Positions 22,564 to 33,767 of a DNA stretch of 41,978 nt are shown piece after piece. Source of the stretch: Chlorokybus atmophyticus (Eukaryota > Streptophyta > Chlorokybophyceae > Chlorokybales > Chlorokybaceae); the NCBI GenBank assembly GCA_009103225.1, contig RHPI01001616.1:316757-358734 (forward strand), read 5' to 3'. The notes below the pieces were generated by a model. It saw only the letters and a program-made list of their open reading frames with translations. It was not told where the DNA came from and searched no databases. The position numbers were made by a program, and so were the translations under genes. Position 1 is the first letter of the stretch; each line of letters begins with the position of its first letter.

Positions 22564-25500
22564 ATGCGCGGCCTCAAACTTGTGCAGCGGCCTTTAATTC
22601 GGAACTTGTCTTTTTCTTGGGGAAGTCTTCTTCCTGCTGTTGCGTCACACCAGGCGGCAGACGACAAGGAGGAGGCGGCGGCGGCGGCGGCCGAGAAGGA
22701 GGAGGAGGGGGAAGAGGAGGAACAGGGGGAGAAGGAGATGGAGATGGAGAACGGGCGCGCTGCGCCGGCAGGGGCTGAGAGGAAGAAGGTGGTGATCGTG
22801 GGAGGCGGGCCGTGCGGGTTGCTGTTGGCGGCCTATTTGCTGCAGAGGGGGGAGCAGGTTGGTGTGCGCTCATGTGTGTGTATGTGTGCGCGTGTGTATG
22901 TATGTTCTCGTGCGTGCGTGTGCTGGTGAAATGTGCCAGCAAACGATGTCTTGCTGATGGGACTTGATTGGACTTGTGTGCAGTATGAGGTGGAGGTGTT
23001 TGAGGGAAGGAGGGACCCAAGGGACCTCAATAAGGTGTGTGCGCTGCAACTGATTACAGCGATTGATGAGTCTGACCTAGATCAGCCAGATTCAGATGTC
23101 AAGTATGTGTTTCTTTACTGCGGACATCAGGCATGAACTCGCAAGTGTATGCCTGACGTTTGCTGTGACATGTGCACAACACAGTGAGCAGCAAGACCCA
23201 CAGTAAGAAGCCTCGCATGCATGCAAGCCTCAACTAGTTTCCTCGCAGTCATGCGTGACATCTACAGACTTACGCACGTGCGTGCATGCACATAGACACA
23301 CTCTTACGCGGGTGCATGCACACTCGTGCACGGGCGCAAAAAGTAAGAAGCCTCGCCTCATACCAGAACGTGTCCTACTCACCACAATGCACTTGAGCCA
23401 ACTACAGTTTCACACGGTTTCTCGTGCCTAATTTGTTTGCCTCTCTCCAACAGAACGGCGACTTTGCCGGCTTCTGGCCATACGACTCCCGCGGGTAAGC
23501 ACACAATCAACAACAACAACCAACCTCACAGACGACTCGCGCCCACGCACATGCATGCGTAGCTATGCATATCTGTGCACACACGCACACCCACACACAC
23601 ACACACACCGCGTTGGGGTCTCATCAACTCCCGTGCTCGCACGTATCACGCAAGTCTTCACTCTCTCTCCCCTCCCCACACGCAGTTTCCTGATCCTCCT
23701 CTCCCTCCGCGCCCGCGTCGCCCTCTCCCCCCTCCCCGGCCTCGCCGACCTCATCACCCGCAGGGGCACGCCCATGAACAGGAGCGTGAGATACGACGGG
23801 AGAGGGGGAGGGCTGATGGGGTGGATCATGGGGTGGATGATGCCCAGAGACAGGTGGGAGGTGCTATTATACTATTCTATACTATACATCATGTCCTCCT
23901 GCTGCACTATGCCTCACACTCTATAGCAGTCGGTGGCCTAATCAGAGTCGTGTCGCGTTATATCCATCATCATCGTTGCATTCTCCAACACCACACTCAC
24001 ACTCACACCCAACAACAGGAAGATGCCTACTGCCGCCAACCTCATCTCCCACGCCTCCCTGTCGAGTGCTATACTGGACCACATACGAGTCACATATGGG
24101 GAGAAGGGTGGCAGGTTTGATGCTAACTTTAATGCGCGGTGCGTTGGGGTCGATGCAAAGGAACACGTTGCTACGATTGATGTGACGGTGAGAGGTGTGC
24201 GTGCGAGTGTCCGCACATGTGTGTATGAACCAGCATGCGTGCATGCTGGTGTGCTCGCGCATGCGAGTGTGAGTGTGGCACACTGCATGTATGCATGAGC
24301 AACAACTTGAGCCCTCCCAATGCTCAGCTTGCTCAAACCCAACATATCATATTCTGGATCACAGGGTGAAGACGGGTCCGTTACCACCCGCTCCGTGCGT
24401 TACGACCTCCTCGTTGGCTGCGACGGTGCACGCTCTGCTGTTCGAAGATGCGTATTGGAAAAGCAACCAGGTGGGCAATTTTGATGTTGAGGCTGGCACG
24501 TTATGTAAGCACACACACAAGTGAAACTGTGCCGGCGTGGGCTTGGGCGTGCGCGCATATACACATACACACGCTCGCGCGCGCGCGTGCGTATGTGTAT
24601 ATGTCCGCCTGTGCTTGCGCACACACACGCACACCAATTCACAGTACGTGCACAGCTGATACCGGTGCATCACACACACAAGTCCCCACATTATGCAGAC
24701 TTTGAGTGCGAGGTGAAGCCGATGGAGCGTCACTGGTACGCCTTCACATTACCTAAGTTGAATATGCCGGAGGGCGCGAGGGACGAGGGCACGATGAGCA
24801 TCTGGATGGGCGACACGGGACGGCACCGCAAGGTCCAGATCATGGCGCAGCCGATGAGGGGGAACGAGGCCAGGCTGCTGCTAGTCAGTGAGTGGAGCGT
24901 GTGCGTGTGCGTGTGCGTGTGAGTGTGCACGAGTGCGTGTGTATGTGTGTTGGCGTGTGCGTACTCCCGCGTGTACCCGTGTGTGTTCGCGTGTGCGCGC
25001 ATGTGTGTGTCACACGCTGCATCTGCCATGCCACTCATCACCTATCACCCTGCAGAGACGTCCTCTCAACCACATATTCCCCCTTGCTTTCTGACACAGA
25101 CCCAGTCCACACTGTGTCACGCAGGCAACACGAACCCGTGTACGATGACCGATTCAGGCGCGTTGGAGTCCGCATCAGCTCTGAAACACTTCCTCAAAGA
25201 AGAGTTCCCCGATTTTGACGGCCGCGTGCCCGATTCAGAGCTCGAACATATAGTCAAACAGAACCCTGGCAAGGCGCTCAAAGTGAGGTGCAACTATTAC
25301 CATGATGTGGAGGCAAAAACACTCATCATGGGGGATGCGGCACACGCGGTGTTCCCGAGCGCGGGACAAGGAGCCAACGGCGCCATGTTGGATGTGAAGG
25401 CGTTCAATGAGGTTCTGGATGAGGTGGGGGATGACCTGGACAAAGCGCTGCCGATGTTCTCTCAACGACAGGTGATTGTCCTGATGGCATGCACACATGT

Positions 25501-26054
25501 GCACACCTGCACGCACACATACTTGCGCATGCGTGTTTGCGCGTGTGCATGCATGCGTGCATGTGTCTGCATACACACGTTTGCGCACATACGCTGCATA
25601 CGCTGCATGCACGCATTTGCGCACATACGCTCACACATGCCGCCCGCACGCACTCTCTTGCAAAGGCACACATGTTGGCACACGCTTAGGCACACACATG
25701 CGCTCGCGCACACGCGCACACACATCGGTTCAACCACAGTTGCGCAGGCACCCACTCAAGTAGCCACTCATGCATTCACGCGCTCACCCACTCACTCCAC
25801 CACATACTCACCATCTACTCACCCTTCAACACCTACAGGTGCCAGAGGGCCGAGCTATGTGGCATCTCTCCCCGTCCGAGTTGTTTCCTGGCAATGTTCT
25901 TCGCACATGCCGTCTGCTTCTCATCAGACGGCTGAGAGGGATATTGAGTCCATACTTCCCGTCTCTCATCTGGCCGGAAGAGCGCATGATGTTGGCGGCC
26001 ACGCTGACACCTTACGCGAAGATAGTCGAGGTGTATGGCCCCATGGATTGGTAG
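22564..26054 (+). CDS. FAD-dependent monooxygenase, kynurenine 3-monooxygenase-like
   Basis: This is an NAD(P)H-dependent aromatic hydroxylase of the PHBH/KMO fold. Exons are 22564-22857, 22984-23034, 23454-23494, 23686-23853, 24019-24187, 24365-24470, 24699-24887, 25125-25471 and 25839-26054, giving 526 residues with consistent phases. It shows the FAD dinucleotide motif VVIVGGGPCG (G80-x-G82-xx-G85), EVFEGRRDPR after the second strand, the DG motif VGCDGARSAVR (Asp261-Gly262) and the GD motif LIMGDAAHAVFPSAGQGAN (Gly409-Asp410). The order and the ERxD-like and GQGAN motifs fit kynurenine 3-monooxygenase better than other family members, as does the C-terminal segment around PYFPSLIWPEE. Residues 1-73 are an unusual extension: a basic amphipathic start like a mitochondrial presequence, then an Ala/Glu run. 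I see no clear C-terminal membrane anchor, unlike animal KMO. The start is the first in-frame ATG. Substrate is inferred. Confidence 0.88.
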
Positions 26055-26967
26055 TGTGTTGGGGTTCTGGTGATGTACAGAGCATAGTAACGTTGTGTAA
26101 CACAACTTGTGTTCAATGTTGGTTTATTAAAAGTTGAGTTACTATTGGAAGAGTGGAGAGTGGAGTGAAGGGAAATGGTAGTATGCAATTGGAGCGCAAG
26201 TCCTGTGAGATAGCACGAAGCATGCTATCTCTTGTACATTGTGATCAGGTTGGTCGGTTTCAACCTACCATGGCAAGCCTGTGAGTGCTGCCCAGTTGCT
26301 TGCCCACAAGAAAGAAAGAAACCTGAAACAAAAAACAATATCACGCCTAAACCAGTTGATTTGGCTGTGCGTAACATCTGCTCTGGCAGCACAAAACGGC
26401 ACATGCTGACAACATTCCCAATGATGCTTTGCACACTCACGCAAAGCAACCCCAATGCATCCTTCAGGCACACTACATCAAGAAGTCTGCGTCTTTGTTG
26501 TTGTCTTTGTCAAGGTTGCTGTGTTTACGTTCAGGACGTCCATAAGGGAGCCGACTTCCAATCGCTACTGACTGTTAGAACCACACGTGTGTTGCTTGCA
26601 CAGCGATAGCTCGGCGCTGTTGTTGGGCCAATGTGTCGTTTGCGCACAGCTTCAAGCCCAACTCAGTGGGGAATGTGCCTTATGCACCAGAAATAAGGCA
26701 ACTAAGCCTCTTTCTGCACTGCACCGCTTGCCCAGAGCCAATGCGCTTGTTCCATATAAGTGCCACGTCGTTGCATCAAATTGGCAGCCAAGGTAACTGC
26801 GTCACTGCAACATTATTTGGCCTGCAATGCGCCATTTGTTCAGCCAATGATCACACTCAGGCAATATTTAAAAAGTTGCAGCACTTTCTGTACCTTGATG
26901 ACATTGTGTGATTGCCTATTCGTGCAGCGCCGGATCCGTGTAGGGCCAAAAGCACTATGTGATGCTT
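26055..26967. other. Convergent intergenic region
   Basis: This lies between the 3' ends of the monooxygenase (+) and SEC15 (-). I find no conserved frame; a plus frame at 26232-26609 is open but unlike anything known. Both transcripts probably terminate here. Confidence 0.5.
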
Positions 26968-29900
26968 TTACTTGGTGCTCTGCTCCAGCTCGTCTTTGAG
27001 AACATCAACAATGTGTTCAATGCGCTTCTTCTTGAGCACCTTCTGCGGCGAGCCAGCCTTGCGGGAGAACAACTTGTCACCGGTCTTGATCTCCTTGAAC
27101 TTGTCTAGAATTGTGATCAGAAGTTCCACGTTTAGAGCTGGGAAGACTGTGCTCCTGACGGTGCTGTCGATGATCTGTTCGGGCTGATTGGACAGCAGCA
27201 AGTCTGCCAGCTGGCGCGGGACTTGCAATCGCTGCTTCAGACCTTTCAGCTCGGTGATGTGCACAAGCCCGCTGCGCTTGAACTGCTCTTCGGCAAAAGC
27301 TTCCAACTTCGCCAAGGAAAGGTGCATGCCTGCAAGGCAGACACGCATACACACACCATTGTTGGCAAGCTGAGTAAGTTACGCATACAACTGGCACAGC
27401 TGGCCTCTCAATGACGTTTTCACCTGTTGTGCTTATTACTTGTTTTTCAGCTGTTTGTTTTTAACATGGGTTGTTGTATTTGTTACAAAAGGCAGGCCGC
27501 TGTACCAATTTAAACCAGAAACTTGGGATGTAAGACCATGTCGCATATGATTGCACATTGTCAGAGCTAGCTGGGGGCAGCAGCGCTGTACCTGCAATGC
27601 CATGCAGGTTGAACTTCTTCGTATGCTCAGCTTGCAGCTCATCAATGAGCACTTTGGCGACATGTTGGATAGAGTCCACATGCAGCATCTCGCATGCCTG
27701 CGGCGGGAGAATGGCGGCGCCCTCATCCAACACGCCAGTGAGGAACTCCAACAGGGTGTTGATGTATGCGGCTGCCTCTTCGGGCGCGGCCTTCGGACAC
27801 CAATCAAGACCAGGCATAATGATCTCTTCTATCCTGTTCTCCACAAGCTCAAGCACTTCTTCCATGGCCTTGAACTGCGTGTCTGCAAAAGCAGCTTGCG
27901 CCGCAAGGCCTGTACACATGTGCCATCGTTACATACCAAACTGGCGCTCACCAACACACGCAGCAACAGCGTGCTTGCAACCCTTAACATATGTGTGCCT
28001 TTATTACAACAAAATGCTGGTTGTCATATGCAGCGCATGACCAAGGCAAGGCAGCCATGCATCTTGCAAGCAACGCTGAATCCTTCGGTCAGTGCCTTGT
28101 CCGGAGTTACTGTGGCCGTAGCTGTGTCTTCTGGATATGCGCAGCGTGCGATCAACATAGCCAAGGAGGGTGTCGCAGGCTTTCTCAAGTGCAGCAGCGT
28201 TAGCCGCAATGACCAAAGCTAAATTTAGCTTCACCGGCTTCATTTCCAACACCGCTCTAAGGCAACCGTTTGCGACCGAAGCCAAGAGCCCGTCCAGCTG
28301 CTTCAGCACAATGTCATGCGCATCCCACGGCGCCAGCTGTTCAACAAAACTGGTTGCGTCACGCGCGAAGGACTTGGCTATGCGGCACACTTCTGGCACG
28401 AAGCGCGAAAACGGGCATCTGTAAGGCAACTCATGGTCGCCGGATAGCAATGGCCCCAAGCCAAAGGGTAGCAGTGTTGCCTTGTAGTAACGCATCTTGT
28501 CTATCACCATGCGCTCCCACTGTTCTTCCGCTGCAATCTGCTTTATCTGCCGCCTTGTGTCGTTCAACAGCAACTGTTGGTACCGCTCCCGAGGCACTTC
28601 CAACTCATCCAGCACGATGCTTATGTTGTAGCCATACCTGGACACAACCGCATTGCGTCACGCAATGCAAACACGCAACATCAGCAATGTGCAGCAAGCC
28701 GCCCGACCAGAGACTTACCCGCCAAGAGTTGTGCAAAGCAAGGTCAAAAAGTCTTTGACCAGCAGCATTGGAGCTGCTGCTTGCATCTTGACAAACTGTT
28801 CTCGCAACAAGACTGCCATCTTGGTGGCAGCAATTTCCCACAAAGCATCCACTTGCGCGCTTGTCACCAAGCCTTGCGTTGTGCGCTGTATCCTGTCCTC
28901 CACAACAAAAAAGCCAGCAATCTGCACAAGACATCACTTTAGTCACTCTCAGAACCAGATTACAATGTAGTTGTTCAAATGATGCACGTCAAGCCGACCT
29001 GGCAAAAATAGTTTTGGTATGTTTCCAAAAATGGCTGCCCGGCGGCGTATTGAAGGTCGGATAGCAGCTGAAGCTTGCGGTTCTCGTAGTAGCTTTGCTG
29101 AAAGCTGTCAAACTGATTGAGGCAATGGTAGAGGTGCACGCATCTGTACAAAGACGCGAGTTCCATGCGCCGCGCCTTGGCATCCTCCTGCCTGTCTTCC
29201 ACGACTCCAACCTCCAGATTGTGTCGGGACTGCGCCATCAGAGCGATGTCTGTTCTGCTACCACCCTGCAGAACCTCCTGTCGCGCACGCGCATCATCCT
29301 CATGCTGCCTCTGCGCCGCCGCCCGGCTTATGGCCTGCCTGCCAAGATCACGACAGGCGCTGCGGATCTTAACCATCCAGTCGCTGAACTCGCGCGCAAC
29401 ACGCCGCTCAACCTGCCAAAGCATCAACACCGCTTAATCTGTTGATACTCCCTAGCAGGCATACATACTTCTGCTGCACAATGCAATACAACGCTACAAG
29501 ATGCATGACCACACCATGCGCGCACGCTCTCACACAAGCATGCATTTCAAACTGCTCACCTGTGCACGCAAACACACGTGGCCTTAGAGCTATGATATGC
29601 GCATGAATGCATGACGACACCACGCGCGCACACGCACTTGCACACGCAACCACCCACGCATGCACACAAACAACACTGAAGACTGTGTGTGCAAAGGAAA
29701 GAATTTACCGACAAGACCTAGACACTGCCGCGCATGACGACGTCATGCGCGCGCACGTACGCGCGCACACGAATGTACACAATTACGCACGTACATGCAA
29801 ACACACACCTGAGATCGTAGTTCTGGTATGCGTACGCGCAGGTAGTTGGCAAGCACCGGTGATGGAATGGTCTGCAGGTGTTCGCTCTCCATCACGTCGA

Positions 29901-31087
29901 GAGTTTTCAGCACAGGGTAATAGTTGTCACGCAGCAAGTGGGCATTGACTTTGTCACACAACTCAATGACTATCTTGCATTTCGCGACAGCTTCGGCGGC
30001 CGCGGTGATGTTACGCCTGATGTTGTGATACTCCAACAACTGATCCAGATGCCCCAACAAGTCCGCCCCAGCATCTTGCAAGGCATTGTTGTGCCCAAGA
30101 ATGCGTGTTCGCAACGACCGTGCATCCTGTAAGCAGTAGATAATGTGTTGACGGTCGAACATAATAGAAAAGCGCCTGTTTTCGCCAACATAATAATCCG
30201 TGCTTGCATGTAAGCTGATCTGTTCTCTTGTCATCGCATGCAACAGCATACAAATTGTGTGTGCTCACACTTACACCACCCAACGATGCTGTAAGCGCAT
30301 GCAACTTGTGATATGCATAGAGTTGTGAGAGCGTGGAACTGCTGCTGAGCAGAGCACATAAGCAATGTCATCCAAGTTTGCTGCTGGATGCTGACCTGTT
30401 TTACTGACTGCAAGTCGTCCACAGAATGTATGAACTCCTCATAGTGGTTGTGGCACAGCTGCTCGATCTCTTTGGTCTTTGAGGCAATGAATGCCTTAAC
30501 GGTTTCAAGTAACACAGGTGCTTTGCCCAGCTCAAAACCGGACCTCACCAACGCCGTCAAATCGTTGCTGTTCGCTAAAGCCGCCGACAAAGCATCCGCA
30601 TCGACTTGAGATTCACTGCACACACGCACACGCACATAGCATATTGGTAGCAGCCTGATGCTTAAACAAGCTTGCATAGCATGCGGGCATTGTAAAACAA
30701 CGCACACACACATGCGAGCAACCTGATCCGTTCACAAGCTGTGCATGACATGCGAGCCTCATATGACAAGCATGAGACTGTGCTAGCCATGCAAGCTGGT
30801 TTAAGCTGCGTTGCATGTGTGAGCAGGGGAAAAAGGCCAAGCAAGGGAAAGGCAGCAAACACAGCTTACTGAATGCTTTGGCCGGAGGGGCCTGCTTGAG
30901 TGCCATTTGCAGTGGCGGCAGATCCGGCGACGAACGATCCGGATCTGGAGGGCGGCCTAGACGACGTTGCCGACGACGGCACAGACAGCTCCGCCACAGA
31001 CGACACCCTAGAGGGCGTCCTGGACGGCGCCCTGGAAGCCGTGTTGAAGCTGGACGACCGGGACGCCATCGGCCGCCGCCGCCGCAC
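26968..31087 (-). CDS. SEC15: Exocyst complex component SEC15 (EXOC6)
   Basis: SEC15 is a subunit of the exocyst, which tethers secretory vesicles to the plasma membrane and binds Rab GTPases through its C-terminal half. Exons are 31087-30870, 30615-30396, 30126-29809, 29412-28999, 28921-28719, 28637-28111, 27909-27592 and 27329-26968, giving 859 residues, close to the family's usual 800 or so. After a Ser/Arg-rich N-terminal leader of about 70 residues come the typical SEC15 blocks: KEIEQLCHNHYEEFIHSVDDL, the helical segment with YYPVLKTLDVMESEHL and RIPELRSQ, the central YRCVHLYHCL and YYENRKLQLLSDLQ, and the C-terminal helices including CDTLLGYVDRTL and FADTQFKAMEEVLELVENRIEE. The last part, IIDSTVRSTVFPALNVELL to the stop, matches the C-terminal Rab-binding region. 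The protein is almost entirely helical. The start is the only upstream Met in the open frame before the first donor. Confidence 0.9.
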
Positions 31088-31400
31088 TTAGCATAAAATC
31101 AAAAAACCCCGTCATTCAAGGCTCCTCCTCCTCCTCCAGCTGGCGAACAAGCCAATGTCCATCGCCGCCCACACCTTCAGCGATGCCGCCAACAACTTTG
31201 AACATGCCGACACCTAGTTCACACGCCTCAGTTACAGCAAACGACAGCTACCAACCTAGAATACGCGTCCATTTAACCTCGTTGAAAGCTCTTTTGGCAG
31301 CGACATCCGTTACAGAGCTTGGTTACATAGATGGTAAGATGTCACTGTAACAGTGTTCAAAGCTTTGGGGTTTGGTTTGAGACAAGGTGCATGCTGGCTG
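31088..31400. promoter_or_regulatory. Shared divergent promoter of SEC15 and the thioesterase
   Basis: The two start codons are 313 bases apart on opposite strands. The interval begins with GCATAAAATC next to the SEC15 start and has a TCC trinucleotide run at about 31122-31137. No conserved frame lies here. Both promoters must sit in, or overlap, this short segment; individual elements cannot be assigned from sequence. Confidence 0.6.
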
Positions 31401-32964
31401 ATGCTTAGGCGGGCGGTGGCGGTGGCGGCGGTGGGCGGGTGTAGGAGCTCGTTGGCGACCACCGCCGTCGCCAGGGGTTTCTGCTCAATGGCTACCGCCG
31501 CAGTGATCTGGCTCCACGGACTTGGCGACACTGGAGCAGGTAAGTATGGTTGCTGCACAGCGCTTCGCCATACGCACAGCATGCACAGCACCTGCAAGCA
31601 TTTGGGCCGCATGCGTTAGTCAGTTTTCAGCTGGTATTGAATTGTTGTTGCAATATTGATGCCCACTGCTTTGCTGTTGTTACAGGCTGGTCTCACGTGT
31701 CCGGCGAGCTGGGGAGCGGCTTGGAGCATGTCAAGTGGATCTTCCCGACCGCCAACGTCAGCCCCGTCACTTGCAACAGTGAGTTATGCTTCCGCTGTCC
31801 ACTCTCACAGTCAAGCTACGTCTTCATCTGCATGCAGCAGCAGTAGAGCAGTGCTGAGTTGCACTGCTGCTAACCTGGTGTGGTTGGTGCGCAGATGGTT
31901 ACCCAATGCCTTCGTGGTTTGACATTCTCGAGATACCTCTCACACCGGTACGTTTACGCACAGTGGTATAAGTGTATGCATGGTGCAGCTGTGACGTCAC
32001 ATGAGTACGCCACAAGTGTGCAAGAATGCACGTACATGCAATAGTGGACACCCCAACAATGACTTAGGCATGACTCCAGACTACGCCAGCAGATCCGACA
32101 AGCACGCTCGCAGCAGTGAAACAGGTCCACGAGTACATACGTGAGCAAGAAGCTGCTGGCATTGCGGCGGGTCGCATTGTAGTTGGAGGATTCAGTCAAG
32201 GAGGTGACTCAAATGAGTGCTTGCATGCTAGCAAACAAGCACTAAGATTGCATAAGCCATCACTGAACGTAACTCTATGCAGACAATTGCGTCATGGTTA
32301 CTAGGGTGCAGTTGCATCCAACACATTCACATGGTGCACCATTAAACTTATATGGAGTGCATGTAAAACTTCAGGGGCCCTGGCTCTGCTGTCCACTGCG
32401 CAGTACCCAAAGCAACTGGCGGGCACAGCGGTGTTCAGTGGGTGGGTTGCCATGAAGGAGGTGCTGACGGACGCTACTGCTGCCGCTAAGGAGGTGCAAT
32501 GTTTTATCTTGCAGCAGCTGATAAGCGATTACCCGAACTACGATGTCGTGCATGCATACTGTGCGTTTTTTGATAGATTCTTGCGAGCGCGCGTGTGCGT
32601 GCGTGTAAGCGCGGGATGTGTCTCTGTGTGCGCATGCGTGTGTAAGCGCATGGTTACCTTGCCACTGACAAGGTATGTTCTCCTCATCTCTATCGCAGAC
32701 GCCAGTCCTTTGGTGCCATGGGACAGCGGACCCGGTAGTGCTGCACAGCTGCAGTATTGTTGGCAAGAAGCAGCTGGATGATGCGGGATTCCAATCGGTG
32801 CACAAGGTGACGGCCATGGCATACATGTTGTTGTCTCAAGCTTTAGATTTCCTGTCGATGACAACCGGCTTTATGCGCAGGATTACCGAGGGATGCAGCA
32901 CAGTGCCTGCCCCGAAGAGATGGAGCAGTTGAAGCACTGGTTGCTGGCTCGTCTACCAAAGTAG
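31401..32964 (+). CDS. Acyl-protein thioesterase / carboxylesterase (LYPLA family)
   Basis: This alpha/beta hydrolase removes palmitoyl groups from proteins and also cleaves lysophospholipids. Exons are 31401-31539, 31686-31778, 31895-31947, 32080-32203, 32375-32493, 32699-32806 and 32881-32964, giving 239 residues. The family start VIWLHGLGDTG supplies the oxyanion region. The catalytic triad is complete: Ser134 in VGGFSQGG, Asp187 in WCHGTADPVV and His219 in MQHSACPEEM. PMPSWFDI and VFSGW are also typical. The core begins near residue 30, just after an in-frame MATAAV at 31488, so residues 1-29 (MLRRAVAV, rich in Arg/Ala, no acidic residue) may be an organelle presequence, with a cytosolic form from the second ATG. 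The gene is head-to-head with SEC15. Confidence 0.94.
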
Positions 32965-33767
32965 ACGCCTGTGAGTCTATCATGTTGGCCTCAAGATGTG
33001 GTGTTGATGCACTCCATATGCTACATGCAGATCTTCCAGTGCAGCATCCTGCGATGCGTGCAAGCTTGTTACGTGACAAATGTGTTAGCGGCATGGCATG
33101 ATTGTGCCTGTTGGTAATGTACCAGATTTACCACATGACTGCCTTGCACGCACATAGGTCCCCAGCCCCATAGCTAGCTAGCTTTCTAGTTGTGCCTTAT
33201 TGCCGTGGTTTATATTGGCTCTGTGCTTGAGTGCTTGCTTGTGCTTGTTTGCATCTTTGCTTGTGGCGCCTGTGTTATACCCTATGACTAGTATTTTCAA
33301 GCATGCTTATAAGCTGATGATGGGCTGCCTATGAACAGTACAAGTAGTTGTCAAATGGCATCTGAGAAACCGGACTTCTAACCTCGCTTAATGCATAATA
33401 CTGCAGCCATTCAGATGCACTCAGTCAATCGCCCAGCATTGCCTCAAGATTGAAGAGAACGCTGTATGTGGAGGTCACAACACACAACTGGTTGGGTGGA
33501 CACGGGCAACAACAGTGTGGTCCAACATTAGCGACTGCAACAGGTGTCAACACAGACCCCCACATATGTCAACAACCAGAAATCTGCAAGCACATACACA
33601 AATCCCCATTGCATCTTTTCTACAGTAACTTTGCACTAACAACTTCAGAGCATGCCATGCACACTAGTGCAGCAACAGCCTCAAAATATACGCTACCAAC
33701 TAATTGCATATACACAACGCACGGTAGTGCAAGTACACGACTTCAGTAGATGTACGCAGCCACCACG
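32965..33767. other. Convergent intergenic region
   Basis: This lies between the 3' ends of the thioesterase (+) and the MgtC/SapB gene (-). It has no convincing open frame and no recognised motif. Short TTGTGCTTG and GCTTGCTTG runs occur near 33228-33262. Confidence 0.5.

Noticed and set aside
23575-24120. 181-residue plus frame inside the monooxygenase
   Set aside because: Runs through an intron and reads exon sequence in the wrong frame; the FAD-enzyme exons explain the conserved bases.
25404-25763. Cys/His/Ala-rich frames on both strands near 25.5 kb
   Set aside because: They lie in an intron of the monooxygenase and consist of TGTGCG/CACACG repeat.
27551-28222. Long plus-strand frame opposite SEC15
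   Set aside because: Antisense shadow of two SEC15 exons; it reads across an intron with no domain.
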